Below, one piece after another: positions 14,941 to 23,368 of a DNA stretch of 47,967 nt (its first letter is position 1; each line of letters starts with the position of its first letter). The DNA comes from Candidatus Poribacteria bacterium (GTDB lineage: Bacteria; Poribacteria; WGA-4E; PCPOR2b): the NCBI GenBank assembly GCA_022826645.1, contig JAJDUM010000057.1, positions 1 through 47,967 of the forward strand. Direction: 5' to 3'. The translations under genes were made by a program, and so were the position numbers. The notes below the pieces were generated by a model that made no database searches, was not told where the DNA came from, and worked only from the letters and a program-made list of their open reading frames with translations.

Positions 14941-16734
14941 TTAAAATACACCATCAATGCTCAAAAGCACGACGGTACCGACTATTTGTAAAAAGCCCGT
15001 GGCATACAGAACGCTTGTCTCATCGATATAGGTGTATTCGTTATAGCCGTAAGAGTGGGCGACCATAAACTGAAGCTGAAATGCCCTGCCGAGGTCGTAG
15101 CGCATCCCCGCACCCCAACTGGAAATCCGGACCTTGAAGTCTAAATCTCGGTCATTGTCCGGATGGAGTGCCCTGTTCCTGAAGTAATCCCGGACCACGT
15201 TGAGGTACGCGAACGCTCCCGCTTCCCGATAGCGGTAGGGATTATGGTTCTGAATTAGTGTAAAGTCGATCTGAATCCGGTCTTCCCATGATGTTTCGGT
15301 GGTTTCATCGTCTTGATTAAAGCTGCCCCGGAAATCCTCAAAATCCGGTGTTCGGAAAAAACTGGTATCAGTCAATCTCAGGTAGGTTAAGTCGTTGGAA
15401 ATGGCGAATCGCAGATCCTCGTTTATGTCGTAGGTCAAAGCGACTTCCGCCCCGATCTGATTCCATCTAATGCGTTCATCAAAATCCGCTTTCGTACCAA
15501 GGTTAGGGTCGAGGTCATCCTGATTATCTATCTCGACATCCTCAAAATCATAGATGTAGCGCAGCTTTGTCTCTGTCTGAAACGCAGACGCTATCAGCGG
15601 GGACGTGGGACCGAATACCCTAAACTTCAGGGTTTCACTATCAACGAAATAGAGATTACCGGTGTAATCAATCGCTTTCAGACTGAGATATGCGTGCTCC
15701 TCATTCTCACGCTGGAAACGGATTAGGATTTTCTCGGCATATTCCCCGTCCGCGTAAAATCGCTGAACCCGGCGCAAACGACTGCGAAAGATGCGATAGG
15801 GAACGTGTCCAAACTGAAACGGATGGTATCGCTGTCTGGGTAAACCGGATGCGTAATCCTTTTTATATTTGGCTGTGTCTGCGACGAGGACGGTGCCGTC
15901 TTCTAACGCGATGAGATGGAAAGGCGATATAAACTGTCCTGCACGATCGCCGTACTCGCCGAATGAGAACAAAAATTGTCCAGCCCTATCATATTTCAGG
16001 ACGCGATGTGCATCCTCATCTACGATGTAGAGATTTCCCTCACGATCAACAGTCATATCCGCGGGTTTGCTCAACTGCCCAGCGCTGGGGTGGGTGGTCG
16101 TGAAGGTGGCGACAGCGTTGCCATCTGCGTCTAATTTATAAATATAGCCATCATCGAAGACGTAGATACCTCCCTCATCATCAACCGTCAACAGGAGCGA
16201 TCTCTGTGTGTTCCCCTGCGGAATGATGAGTGCGTAATTTCCTTCGGCGTCGAGTGCCGGTGCCGCAGCTTCAAGCGTTCCGATCCGTTTGCTTAAATCT
16301 TGAAGCGGATAGCTTGCAACGAATTTTCCTTCCGAATCGAATCGGTGGACACAAGGGGCGTAATTGAAGATGCGCGGGGATTCCGTGTTTTCTACGTGCA
16401 CGGTGATCCAATCTACGACATAAATTGTTCCGTCCAGCCCAACAGCGATGTCCATCGGATTGCCGAAAAGAAACTTGTCGGGGTCAGTTCCCCGAATTTC
16501 AAATAGGAAGCGTCCGTCGGGGTCAAGCTTTTGGATGCGAAGATTTTCTGTGTCCGCGATATAAATCCCGCCGTCCCGATCGAATGCGAAGGACGTTTTC
16601 TCCGCGAATTCGCCTTCACCCTCGCCTTTTCCACCGAACTCTCTCACAAATTCGACTTCCTTATGTGCATCAGCAAGTGGATATATTAGTAGACTTAAAA
16701 TCAGCGTCCAAAACACCTTGCGAAATATTACCAA
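14941..16734 (-). CDS. secreted NHL-repeat propeller fused to a putative outer-membrane barrel
   Basis: A signal peptide (residues 1-23) precedes NHL repeats over about residues 30-370: FAFDRDGGIYIADTENLRIQKLDPDG, DMTVDREGNLYIVDEDAHRVLKYDRAGQFLFSFG and similar units. Residues 390-597 show alternating-polarity strands ending in aromatics and a final strand LLSIDGVF, like a porin-type barrel closed by a C-terminal Phe. This would display the propeller at the cell surface. It starts with TTG directly after the nusB stop, with AGGAGTGAATAG as its ribosome-binding site, so translation is coupled to nusB. Confidence 0.7.
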   Translation of the reverse strand: MVIFRKVFWTLILSLLIYPLADAHKEVEFVREFGGKGEGEGEFAEKTSFAFDRDGGIYIADTENLRIQKLDPDGRFLFEIRGTDPDKFLFGNPMDIAVGLDGTIYVVDWITVHVENTESPRIFNYAPCVHRFDSEGKFVASYPLQDLSKRIGTLEAAAPALDAEGNYALIIPQGNTQRSLLLTVDDEGGIYVFDDGYIYKLDADGNAVATFTTTHPSAGQLSKPADMTVDREGNLYIVDEDAHRVLKYDRAGQFLFSFGEYGDRAGQFISPFHLIALEDGTVLVADTAKYKKDYASGLPRQRYHPFQFGHVPYRIFRSRLRRVQRFYADGEYAEKILIRFQRENEEHAYLSLKAIDYTGNLYFVDSETLKFRVFGPTSPLIASAFQTETKLRYIYDFEDVEIDNQDDLDPNLGTKADFDERIRWNQIGAEVALTYDINEDLRFAISNDLTYLRLTDTSFFRTPDFEDFRGSFNQDDETTETSWEDRIQIDFTLIQNHNPYRYREAGAFAYLNVVRDYFRNRALHPDNDRDLDFKVRISSWGAGMRYDLGRAFQLQFMVAHSYGYNEYTYIDETSVLYATGFLQIVGTVVLLSIDGVF

Positions 16735-17184
16735 CTATTCACTCCTACTCGTCCGTAGATCCGCTAAGTCAACCATTTCGGTTCCCATGTCCTTGATTTT
16801 ATCCAAAATCGCATTGATAAACTGCGGTGAATCTTCGGTGCTGTATTTTTTTGCGAGTTCAATGGCTTCATTGATTGAAACAGCGGGCGGAATGTCTATG
16901 AGATAGAGCAGTTCATACGTGGTGCTTCGCAGCAGACATCGGTCAACAACCGGCATACGGTCGATCTTCCAATGGGTCGCTGCCGAGCGAATCGCCGGAT
17001 CAATCGTGCCGAGATGTTCCATTGTGCCCTCCGCCAACAGATCGGCGAATTCTTTAACGGTCTTGGGCGCATCGTTGACCTGCCAGAAACATTCCTGGAC
17101 AGAGCGAATTGGAACTTTCGTGACTTCTATCTGATACAGCATCTGAAGGGCAAGAACCCGGGATTGTGTGCGCGTGTTTCTCAT
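16735..17184 (-). CDS. nusB: transcription antitermination factor NusB
   Basis: The 149-residue protein matches the NusB fold: an N-terminal RVLALQMLYQIEV helix, a central LAEGTMEHLGTIDPAI segment and a C-terminal DRCLLRSTTYELLYLIDIPPAVSINEAIELAKKYSTEDSPQFINAILDKI block, all family hallmarks. NusB binds boxA RNA with S10 (NusE) to prevent premature termination, chiefly in rRNA operons. The start at 17184 fits the family length; the 12-residue upstream extension is not supported. It heads the minus-strand run, directly followed by the NHL/barrel gene, an unusual neighbour for this housekeeping gene. Confidence 0.93.
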   Translation of the reverse strand: MRNTRTQSRVLALQMLYQIEVTKVPIRSVQECFWQVNDAPKTVKEFADLLAEGTMEHLGTIDPAIRSAATHWKIDRMPVVDRCLLRSTTYELLYLIDIPPAVSINEAIELAKKYSTEDSPQFINAILDKIKDMGTEMVDLADLRTSRSE

Positions 17185-17456
17185 GATTGTCCACCCGTCC
17201 AGTTGAACGCAACGTCGCAATGGCGCAGAGTGCTTTTATTTCTTTGTGTCTTAGCATCATTGCATTTGGTTTGGCTCGCAGGTCACTTTTTCCCGCAAAA
17301 CCTAATTTTAGCAGAGCCATAGGTCGTTGTCAATAGTATACCGACATCCGAGACTATTTTGGGAACGCAAGCAAATTTTATGCTCGACAAAGGGTTGAAT
17401 ATCTACTACCATAACCAAAATTTGGTACGACAAACCACGATAGGAGTTAGCGCGAA

Positions 17457-18941
17457 ATGTCCGACAGACCCAATGTTTTGGTGATTATGACAGATCAGCA
17501 AAAAGCCACCGCCAGCCACCTCTACGGAAATACCTTTTGCGAGACACCATCCATGGAACGCTTGGCGAACGAAGGGGTGCTTTTTGAAAATGCCTTTACG
17601 CCGCACCCCCTGTGCGTTCCAGCGCGAATTTCGCTCTGGACCTCGCAGTTCCCACACTCGCACGGCGGCAGACGCAATCAGACCCTGATGCCAGATGACG
17701 CGACCCATGCGTTCCAACTCTGGAAGGATGCGGGATACCACACCGGTTTGATTGGCAAAAACCACTGTTTTGAGAGTGCGGCGGACTTGGCACTTTTCGA
17801 TACGTGGTGCGAGGTTGGGCACGGTTGGATGTCGGGACACGCGGAGACGCGCGGCATGGAATGGTTTCGCCCGATCGAGGGGATTCAAGCTGCCCATGAA
17901 CTGCGGCGGACAATGACCCCCCAAAGCCCGCGCTTCGGTTACGCCACCTCCGATTTTCCGTTGGAGGACTATTCCACAGGGTTAGTTGCGGGCCAAACGA
18001 CCCGTTTCCTAGAAGCCCACCGAGATGAACCGTTCGCGCTATGGGTCTCGTTCCCAGATCCGCACGAGCCGTGGGTTGTGCCGGAACGATACGCTGCGAT
18101 GTTCCCACCGGAGAAGATTGATCTACCCCCTTGGCGGGAGGATGAATTTGATGAACGCGCGCCTGAACGAAATCGCGTGCTGCACAAGATACTCGGGGCG
18201 GAGGAGGATGCCCTCGAAGATGTATACGGTGTGATGGGGGTCTATTACGGAATGGTCCGCTTCATTGATGACGCTTTAGGCCAGATTATAGACGCACTGG
18301 AAAATCTTGGGTTGCGCGAAAACACGATTGTGGTGTTCTGCTCTGACCACGGAGACTTCATGGGTGAGCACCGGATGCAATGTAAGGGCGGTGTCTTCTA
18401 CGATTGCCTGACACATGTGCCGCTGATCGTCTCTTGGCCCGGAGAGGTTGCCTCCAATGTGCGTGACGACAGCATGGCGAACCTGATTGACATCGTGCCG
18501 ACGCTGTTGGAACTTCAGGGACTAGACACACCCCGATCAATGCACGGCGAGGGGTTGCCAACTGTTACTGCTGCCGAACCACGAGATGTGACCTTTTCTG
18601 AATATGGTAGTGGGGGACCGCCCTTCCGTCTTGCAGATTTAGAGAAACTGCCTCAGCCCTACGGCAGACGTGCGTTGATACAGTCCTTGCAATGGCGTGA
18701 AGCGGAGGGCAGACGCAAGATGACGCGTACCCGTTCATGGAAGTATGTACACGACCCGATGGGTGATCGGGACGAACTGTATGATCTGGAAAACGATCCG
18801 TGGGAATTGGAGAATGTGGTAGACAATCCCGCCCACCGGGACGTGCTGGCAGACCTGCGGTTACGCTTGGCGGACTGGAGCATTGGGACAGAGGATGCGA
18901 AACCTGTGCCGTTACCAGAAGAAGAACACATGAATCTTTAA
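17457..18941 (+). CDS. type I sulfatase (alkaline phosphatase superfamily), sulfatase 1
   Basis: The 494-residue protein begins with the metal-binding PNVLVIMTDQQ. The active-site motif is CVPAR (Cys53), the C-x-P-x-R form that is converted to formylglycine. Further on, the metal site CSDHGDFMGEHRM is present, as is a C-terminal DELYDLENDPWELENVV tail. No signal peptide is seen, so it may act in the cytoplasm. A maturase (FGE or anSME) is not encoded here. The ATG follows TAGGAG at about 10 bases. A GNAT gene follows 32 bp downstream. Confidence 0.95.
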   Translation: MSDRPNVLVIMTDQQKATASHLYGNTFCETPSMERLANEGVLFENAFTPHPLCVPARISLWTSQFPHSHGGRRNQTLMPDDATHAFQLWKDAGYHTGLIGKNHCFESAADLALFDTWCEVGHGWMSGHAETRGMEWFRPIEGIQAAHELRRTMTPQSPRFGYATSDFPLEDYSTGLVAGQTTRFLEAHRDEPFALWVSFPDPHEPWVVPERYAAMFPPEKIDLPPWREDEFDERAPERNRVLHKILGAEEDALEDVYGVMGVYYGMVRFIDDALGQIIDALENLGLRENTIVVFCSDHGDFMGEHRMQCKGGVFYDCLTHVPLIVSWPGEVASNVRDDSMANLIDIVPTLLELQGLDTPRSMHGEGLPTVTAAEPRDVTFSEYGSGGPPFRLADLEKLPQPYGRRALIQSLQWREAEGRRKMTRTRSWKYVHDPMGDRDELYDLENDPWELENVVDNPAHRDVLADLRLRLADWSIGTEDAKPVPLPEEEHMNL

Positions 18942-18973
18942 TCGTTCTGATTTCATTGGGATGGAGGAGAATT

Positions 18974-19948
18974 ATGGATTTTACGAGGATCAGCGTACCT
19001 CTACCGGAGGAACTTATTCCAGAGTTGACCGCGTTCTGGGAGGAAATTTTCGAGACCTCTTATGAAAACTTCAAACCCATCTTCGCCGGGGATGAAACCG
19101 AAGATAACGAGGATATCCTTTACTTGATGCGGGAGGAGGAAGATCTGGCGGGCACCTCCCATCTCACAGTTGGCAAAGCAGAACCGCGATTGGGCGGGTT
19201 GGGAGAGGTCGCAACGCCCCCCGCGTTTCGCCGTCAGGGAATTGCTGCCCAGCTCTGTGAATGTGCCCTTAACGATTTTCGGGCGCAGGGCGGTGAAGCA
19301 TTTTTTCTCGGCACAGGCAACCCAGCAGCAGCACGGATATATTATCGACTCGGTTGGCGGAAACTCGCCGGTGCCAATGTGATGGCGCTGATCGTATCTG
19401 GCAAGTCACCGGAAGCGTTTCTGATAGATTACTTCAGGGAAGCGGCGGGACAAACTACCATCATACCGGGCACAGCGGCACACCGAGTCCCCATGATTCC
19501 ACTGATCGTTTGCCCACACGATTGGCAGGTGTTGGACGCGAATGCGGGCATATTTTCTACCCGCTATGCGTTACAATCCTCGTGTATGGGGTTGTATCCG
19601 AAATACGATGCGCTTCTCCAACAACAGAACGGCGCATGGTTTGGTGCGGCGGCAGACAGTGGTCATCTGATTGGATTGGGGACTGCCCGGCTTGACGAAT
19701 CAGGGGTGTGTCATGTAGACGGCTTTACGCATCAATCCCGAGCGGACGCTTGGGGGTATCTAATCCAAGCGGCAATGGACTGGGGTGGTGACCGTGGGGC
19801 AACGGAATGGCAGGCAACACTTTCCGTCGAAGATGAAGATAAACGTGCACTGTTTGAATCGTTGAGGTTTGATGCGGCTGGCGAGGGTGAGGCATTCACA
19901 TTGGGAGAACGGCAGGTGCCATCAGTGCTGCTGAAGCGATTTTCCTAA
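18974..19948 (+). CDS. GNAT-family N-acetyltransferase
   Basis: The first half has the GNAT acetyl-CoA site: LGGLGEVATPPAFRRQGIAAQLCECAL (motif A, Q/R-x-x-G-I/A around residue 83) and NPAAARIYYRLGWRKLAGANVM (motif B). The second half (about 150-324) is less clear, with a GYLIQAAMDWGG segment, and may be another GNAT-like domain. The substrate is unknown. The ATG at 18974 is chosen for GGAGGAG 4-10 bases before it; the longer upstream frame overlaps the sulfatase. It is probably co-transcribed with that gene. Confidence 0.8.
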   Translation: MDFTRISVPLPEELIPELTAFWEEIFETSYENFKPIFAGDETEDNEDILYLMREEEDLAGTSHLTVGKAEPRLGGLGEVATPPAFRRQGIAAQLCECALNDFRAQGGEAFFLGTGNPAAARIYYRLGWRKLAGANVMALIVSGKSPEAFLIDYFREAAGQTTIIPGTAAHRVPMIPLIVCPHDWQVLDANAGIFSTRYALQSSCMGLYPKYDALLQQQNGAWFGAAADSGHLIGLGTARLDESGVCHVDGFTHQSRADAWGYLIQAAMDWGGDRGATEWQATLSVEDEDKRALFESLRFDAAGEGEAFTLGERQVPSVLLKRFS

Positions 19949-20055
19949 AGACTCGTTTGATAAATTGGGATCTGTCTTCACTGCGTTGAGTCTATGGACG
20001 GTTAAAAATGGCGCGCAGCTTGGGTCGATAAGAATAAAAATGAGAAAATCACCGC

Positions 20056-20146
20056 CCCGATAAAATCGGGATTCAAAGCAACTCGCAGCGGATTGACAAA
20101 TCCGCTGCATCCCACCCAAGATGGCTTGGATATGTCTATCCAAGCC
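20056..20146. repeat. three adjacent stem-loops
   Basis: CCCGAT-aaa-ATCGGG (20056-20070), a 10-bp stem with a GACA loop (20085-20108) and a 10-bp stem with a TGTC loop (20123-20146) are all perfect and lie in the 253-bp gap between the convergent GNAT and creatininase-family genes. The flanking TCGGGATTCAAAG also occurs in MITE-A, so this may be a decayed relative. No gene is visible in the gap. A bidirectional terminator role is possible. Confidence 0.6.
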
Positions 20147-20201
20147 GAGCGGGGTTGAGAAACGCAATACGGTACGCTTTAAGCAGCAACTTAAATTACT
20201 C

Positions 20202-21047
20202 CTAAGTCCACGCAGTCTTTCTCGATATATGCTCCTCATGCTGGTCACGGCGGGGTGGAATTTCCGTTCCTCTCAACTCACGGATCAACTCAACAAGCCC
20301 CTCCGTCGCTGCCTCCAAGAACTTTTCCCCTTTTTCCACGGTGGCTTTAGTCGCATCGCCTAACACACCGCTTACGGTCTGCGAACTCCAATACGGTATC
20401 AACCGTGCAGCCGATCCTTGGGGATGGGTTCCTGCGAGCAGATCTGTTTTGAAACTCGGTGGTAACGGCGACCTTTCATCAACCGCCCGGCTCATATCGA
20501 CCAAATCCGGTTTTAAGGCAAGATAGAGGGCGGTTTCGTATTCCCCGCCGTGCGATGTTCCACCATATTCGGAATCCCTGACCTCGGCACCGACCTCCTT
20601 AATTTTGCGGGTGTCCCAATGGTTCACTGAGGCGCAGAGGATTTTCCCCTCATATTCAATATTGGTCAGCCGTGCTGCGAGGTCGAGGGGAGATGCGTTG
20701 CTTCCGTGACCGTTGACAATGAGGATTCGCTTGAACCCGTGGTGAGCAAGGCTGCAACAGACATCCCTGACATACTTGATGAAGGTGTCCCAACCGATGG
20801 TGAGTGTGCCGTGGAAATCCATGTGGTGTGGGCTATAGCCGTGCGGGACCGGTGGCGCAAGTACTGCCTCCGATGGGATACGCGCTACGGCGCGTTCACA
20901 GATGCCTGTGCAGAGGACGACATCTGTATCGACGGGCAGGTGGGGACCGTGGTCTTCATAGGTTGCGACGGGGAGGACAGCGACACGGTCCTGTTCGGCT
21001 GCTTCTTTGGTTTCGTACCAGATCATTTCAGCGAAGCGATATTTCAT
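20202..21047 (-). CDS. creatininase/amidohydrolase-like (creatininase family) protein
   Basis: The 281-residue protein contains the family's metal-binding signature EDHGPHLPVDTD (residues 31-42), HGFKRILIVNGHGSNASPLDLA and TSHGGEYETALYLAL. These match creatininase-fold hydrolases, which use two metals to open small amides or lactams. Creatinine itself is not implied; many relatives act on formamides or other small amides. The start at 21047 follows GAGGAGAAAACA. It is 32 bp downstream of the DUF6807 gene on the same strand, probably an operon. Confidence 0.85.
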   Translation of the reverse strand: MKYRFAEMIWYETKEAAEQDRVAVLPVATYEDHGPHLPVDTDVVLCTGICERAVARIPSEAVLAPPVPHGYSPHHMDFHGTLTIGWDTFIKYVRDVCCSLAHHGFKRILIVNGHGSNASPLDLAARLTNIEYEGKILCASVNHWDTRKIKEVGAEVRDSEYGGTSHGGEYETALYLALKPDLVDMSRAVDERSPLPPSFKTDLLAGTHPQGSAARLIPYWSSQTVSGVLGDATKATVEKGEKFLEAATEGLVELIRELRGTEIPPRRDQHEEHISRKTAWT

Positions 21048-21079
21048 TGTTTTCTCCTCAGTTTCGGGTGGTCTCTTTA

Positions 21080-22201
21080 TCAGGTGCAAATCTCAGCTTT
21101 CGGCGGATTCGCGTAACACTGATAGTGGGATTCGACCGATGCATCCGGCGTGATGCCTTCGTGAACGTAAGCACGGAATTGGAGGCGGACGTTGTCGTGT
21201 GGCGGATGGTGGAGGATACTCATCTGTTGCTGAACAGCGATCTCCCCGAAGAAGCCAGGGTGTTCGATGTTTTCCGGGTGGTCAAATAGCGCGAGTCCGT
21301 TCACACCATCTCCCACCGCCCCGCCGAGATCGCACCACCGCGCTCGCTGATGATGGACCTCCTGCCGACCGGTCAGTCCCTCCGAATTTTCGACATGCCC
21401 TTCGTCCGGCAGGTTCATAGATGGATTCAGTCGTGCAACGAGGAGAAATTGTCTGTCCCCAATATCTATCGGCGGCGTGGTTTCGTGGGTAATATCCAGA
21501 AAACGCCTTCCATTATCAGCGTACCAAGCACGCGCCGTTCGGGTCTCCGTTAGGATCTGATCGCCATTTCCTTTGACATAGATCAGATCTTCCACGAATT
21601 CCGCGTGCACAGGTCCAGCGGTGAGTCGGATAAACCGTTGGTGCAGCATTTTCCCACAGGGACCGTAGGGCGGTTCATCCCAATCCGACCAGATATTCGC
21701 CGATCCACCCTCGCCATGCCCACCGTAAGCGAGATAGAGCCCTGTGTGGTGTGGATGATCGCCGCCGCCTGCTCCGCGCACAACCGTGCCGTGGGTTCCA
21801 TTCACGGGCCAAAAGTACGGCTTCCAGACGCCCAAGTAGTTGTATCGTGCGAATACCTGATTATCGACGGTGATTAGAAGATGTGCCGGCTTCTGCTCGA
21901 TGGTGTATCGGTTGTTGGGTGGAAGGTCAACGACCCGGATAGCGTACCGTGCCGATTCTCCCGCACTCAAGGAACCGGTTTGCCACGCTAACTCGCGGGT
22001 TGTTGGTTCAAACTGAGCAGGAATTTCCGTACCAAGCGGAGATCCGTCTGCATCCGTTTGAGAAATGGCGAGTGTTGCGGTTCCTTCCTGCCAATCGGGA
22101 AAGTGATCTTTCGGATTGAAAAGGAGGCGGATGAGGTCGTTATTTCGATCTATGGAACCGGCATCGACTTTGACGGTGACAGTGTTGGGATTCTGTTTCA
22201 A
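21080..22201 (-). CDS. DUF6807 (PmoA-like) family protein
   Basis: The 373-residue protein carries the family's hallmark DHPHHTGLYLAYG about halfway, with KPYFWPVNGTHGTVVRGAGG before it and LFDHPENIEHPGFFGEIA near the end. Despite the 'PmoA' label, it is not methane monooxygenase; function is uncharacterised, but relatives sit in carbohydrate-catabolism clusters. It starts with TTG at 22201, supported by AAGGAG 7 bases upstream. It is divergent from the MscS gene and upstream of the creatininase-family gene. Confidence 0.8.
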   Translation of the reverse strand: MKQNPNTVTVKVDAGSIDRNNDLIRLLFNPKDHFPDWQEGTATLAISQTDADGSPLGTEIPAQFEPTTRELAWQTGSLSAGESARYAIRVVDLPPNNRYTIEQKPAHLLITVDNQVFARYNYLGVWKPYFWPVNGTHGTVVRGAGGGDHPHHTGLYLAYGGHGEGGSANIWSDWDEPPYGPCGKMLHQRFIRLTAGPVHAEFVEDLIYVKGNGDQILTETRTARAWYADNGRRFLDITHETTPPIDIGDRQFLLVARLNPSMNLPDEGHVENSEGLTGRQEVHHQRARWCDLGGAVGDGVNGLALFDHPENIEHPGFFGEIAVQQQMSILHHPPHDNVRLQFRAYVHEGITPDASVESHYQCYANPPKAEICT

Positions 22202-22339
22202 CGGTTTGCTCCTTGTATGGAAAATTGTAGTGGGAGATATAATGAGACCGTGTGAGGATAGATGGTATCATAGGGGCTGATAACGGTCAAGTTCAAACCA
22301 AGAAATCAAAAATATCGATTCGGGTTGAGGATAGATTTG

Positions 22340-22348
22340 TGGTATAAT
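22340..22348 (+). promoter_or_regulatory. extended -10 promoter of the mscS operon
   Basis: TGGTATAAT is an exact extended -10 element (TGN followed by TATAAT) 79 bp before the ATG. The -35 region is weak (TTCGGG, about 18 bases upstream), as is usual with an extended -10. It would drive the MscS/GH172/sulfatase run. Pattern-based prediction only. Confidence 0.5.
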
Positions 22349-22426
22349 CCTCTAAGCGAAAAAAACAAAGGGCTTTATGATTTTTACTAAAGACTCTCGG
22401 AAGGTTTACGGGGAGGGTGAATACTG

Positions 22427-23368
22427 ATGGAAATGTTATTGGAGGCTTGGAATACCGTTAAAGATCTTTTTGTTACGCTGAGTCAATCCCAATACCGTGG
22501 GGTAATGCTAAGTGTTACAACCATTGCCACGCTGCTGCTGATTAAAGCAATTTTGACACGGCCTATAAAAGCGTATGTCTATAAACGGGCACTGAAAGAA
22601 GCGAATGCCGATAACTTCATGCTGACGTGGACGTTTGTTTGGATTATCATCATTGTGATTTTCGGTGTTATCAGCTTGAGCGGTTCAATCCAAACACTTG
22701 GTATCTCTGCTGGTTTTTTGGGCATGGTTATTGGTTGGTCATTGCAAGCCCCTGTAACCGGGGTTGCTGCATGGTTGATGCTGATTCTGAAGCGGCCTTT
22801 TAGGATTGGTCAACGGGTCATCATTGCTGGTATCAAGGGGGATGTGGAGGACATCACGCTCACCCATGTGATCCTGAATCAGGTTGGTGGCACTGTGGCG
22901 GGTGAGGAGCGTTCCGGTCGTGGGATACTCATCCCGAATGCGATTCTTTTCAGTCAGACGATTACAAATTATACCTTCGATGTGGAGTATATCCTGAGCG
23001 AGGTGCCGGTACGCATAACGTTCCAATCCGATTGGGATGAGGCGGAAAAGATTTTAGTTGATGCTGCGAAACAGGTTACAGCGGACACTATCAAGATAAC
23101 TGGGGAAGAACCGTTCATCAGGGCAGAGCTATTTGATGCGGGGGTGCTGATGCGCTTACGGTATAAGACAACCCCTGAAGATTATGCAGAGAATGTCAGT
23201 GATATTGTAAAAATCATCCATAGGGCGTTCGGCGAAAATGACAATGTGGAATTCTGCTATCCACACTCCGAGGTGCTTTACTCGTTGAAAAATCCTCCGC
23301 CCGGTGCAACTTCAGACGAAGTGCCCACAGATCTGTCTACACCTTCACAAGGAGGAGAGATTCGATGA
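22427..23368 (+). CDS. MscS-family mechanosensitive ion channel
   Basis: This 313-residue membrane protein has three spans (about residues 24-44, 63-85 and 90-113). The pore helix is followed by the conserved beta-domain start RPFRIGQRVIIAGIKGDVEDITL and the LIPNAILFSQTITNYT segment of MscS. It releases solutes on hypo-osmotic shock. The ATG follows a GGAGGG site. It overlaps the downstream GH172-like gene by four bases (ATGA), so translation is coupled. An extended -10 promoter is visible at 22340. Confidence 0.88.
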   Translation: MEMLLEAWNTVKDLFVTLSQSQYRGVMLSVTTIATLLLIKAILTRPIKAYVYKRALKEANADNFMLTWTFVWIIIIVIFGVISLSGSIQTLGISAGFLGMVIGWSLQAPVTGVAAWLMLILKRPFRIGQRVIIAGIKGDVEDITLTHVILNQVGGTVAGEERSGRGILIPNAILFSQTITNYTFDVEYILSEVPVRITFQSDWDEAEKILVDAAKQVTADTIKITGEEPFIRAELFDAGVLMRLRYKTTPEDYAENVSDIVKIIHRAFGENDNVEFCYPHSEVLYSLKNPPPGATSDEVPTDLSTPSQGGEIR

